From: DASPXY01 sp038227745
GTDB taxonomy: Bacteria > Planctomycetota > Planctomycetia > Gemmatales > Gemmataceae
NCBI GenBank assembly: GCA_038227745.1
Contig: JBBRPS010000706.1
Location: forward strand, 1 to 5,286
Reading direction: 5' to 3'
Length of the DNA stretch: 5,286 nt
The notes beneath the pieces are model-generated. The model saw only the letters and a list, made by a program, of their open reading frames with translations, was not told the DNA's origin and did not search any database. Within the stretch, counting starts at the first letter, position 1, and each line of letters starts with the position of its first letter. The position numbers and the translations under genes were made by a program. This document shows positions 4,799 to 5,286 of this stretch, in pieces.

Positions 4799-5286
4799 TT
4801 ACTCTCTGCGCGGCTTCTCCCAGTTCTCGAACTGCCGGCGCAGGTCCGCCAGCGGCACGGCGACGCGGGAGATCTGGAAAAGGTTTTCCGCCAGGCTGGC
4901 GATGGCGGTCCGCGCCGCCTTCACGCGCTGCACCTCGGCCTCCAGCCGCCGCAGCCACTGCGGCACGTCCAGCCCCACGCCGGTCGTCGTCTCCGTGTAC
5001 GCCTCCAGCTCCGCCGTTAGCCGCCCGTACGCCTCGCCGGGGCCGCCCTGCCGCGCCTCCCCCATCGCCGGCTCGATCATCGCACACAGGCGGTCCTGCG
5101 CCAATGGCTTGACGAAGCGCTCCTCCAGCCGGTCCGCCACCGTCCGCAGGCGCATGCCGTGCTGGCGCTCCAGGTCGGCGAGCTGCTCCAGGTGCCGCGC
5201 CGCCCGCTCGCGCGTCAGGTGGGTCACCTGCTCCTGCCAGCGCACGGCAGCCTGGCGGCGCCGCCGCGCCAGGATCTCATGCACCA
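4799..5286 (-). CDS. Unrecognised charged helical protein, C-terminal part (5' end outside window)
   Basis: An open frame runs from the right edge to TAA (4801-4799), covering at least 161 residues. A GTG occurs at 5284, but no ribosome binding site can be seen so close to the edge and the frame remains open beyond it, so the gene is treated as 5'-truncated. No signal peptide or transmembrane segment is visible in this part. The sequence is rich in Arg, Glu, Leu and Ala. Long helical, possibly coiled-coil stretches lie at ~1-60 (RERAARHLEQLADLERQHG) and ~107-135 (WLRRLEAEVQRVKAARTAI), joined by a Gly-rich turn near residues 76-84. It has a single cysteine (residue 67). I do not recognise the family, and it could be the helical tail of a larger cytoplasmic protein. 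Composition and frame quality support a real gene, and the palindrome just after its stop fits the pattern seen after the other genes. Confidence 0.7.
   Translation of the reverse strand, partial: VHEILARRRRQAAVRWQEQVTHLTRERAARHLEQLADLERQHGMRLRTVADRLEERFVKPLAQDRLCAMIEPAMGEARQGGPGEAYGRLTAELEAYTETTTGVGLDVPQWLRRLEAEVQRVKAARTAIASLAENLFQISRVAVPLADLRRQFENWEKPRRE

Overview
The window is GC-rich bacterial DNA. All five supported genes lie on the minus strand, so they are transcribed from high to low coordinates. The combination found here, secreted redoxin/c-heme/copper-monooxygenase fusions together with secreted retropepsin-PDZ proteins, suggests the Planctomycetes or a related PVC lineage, possibly Gemmata-like. 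This placement is inferred from architecture and base composition, since no marker gene is present.

Layout in order of transcription: (1) 5286-4799, the C-terminal part of an unrecognised, charged, helical protein. (2) 4798-4586, a gap holding a large palindrome made of three 19-bp palindromic units. (3) 4585-2678, a complete 635-aa exported protein: signal peptide, thioredoxin-fold redoxin domain, a CXXCH heme c segment, and a copper type II (PHM/DBM-like) monooxygenase module that keeps all the expected copper ligands. (4) 2677-2527, a gap with a 28-bp perfect inverted repeat followed by a TATAAT box. (5) 2526-1594 and 1592-798, two tandem paralogous exported aspartic protease-PDZ proteins separated by one base and probably translationally coupled. 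(6) 797-706, a gap with a 23-bp perfect inverted repeat. (7) 705 to the window edge, the first 235 residues of a second redoxin/CXXCH protein, paralogous to gene (3) and cut off just after its heme motif.

The pattern is thus two redoxin-heme(-copper) proteins flanking a pair of retropepsin-PDZ proteins, all with export signals. A shared extracytoplasmic role, such as oxidative modification plus proteolytic processing of secreted substrates, is plausible but inferred from proximity only.

The most unusual non-coding observation is that each of the three gaps downstream of genes (1), (3) and (5) contains one long perfect inverted repeat starting 7-12 nt after the upstream stop codon. The three differ in sequence, and none is followed by a clear T-tract. 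Two of them are built from smaller palindromes, like the REP/BIME arrangement. They could be terminators, mRNA 3'-end elements or dispersed mobile palindromes. No RNA genes, CRISPR arrays, transposase genes or origins were seen.
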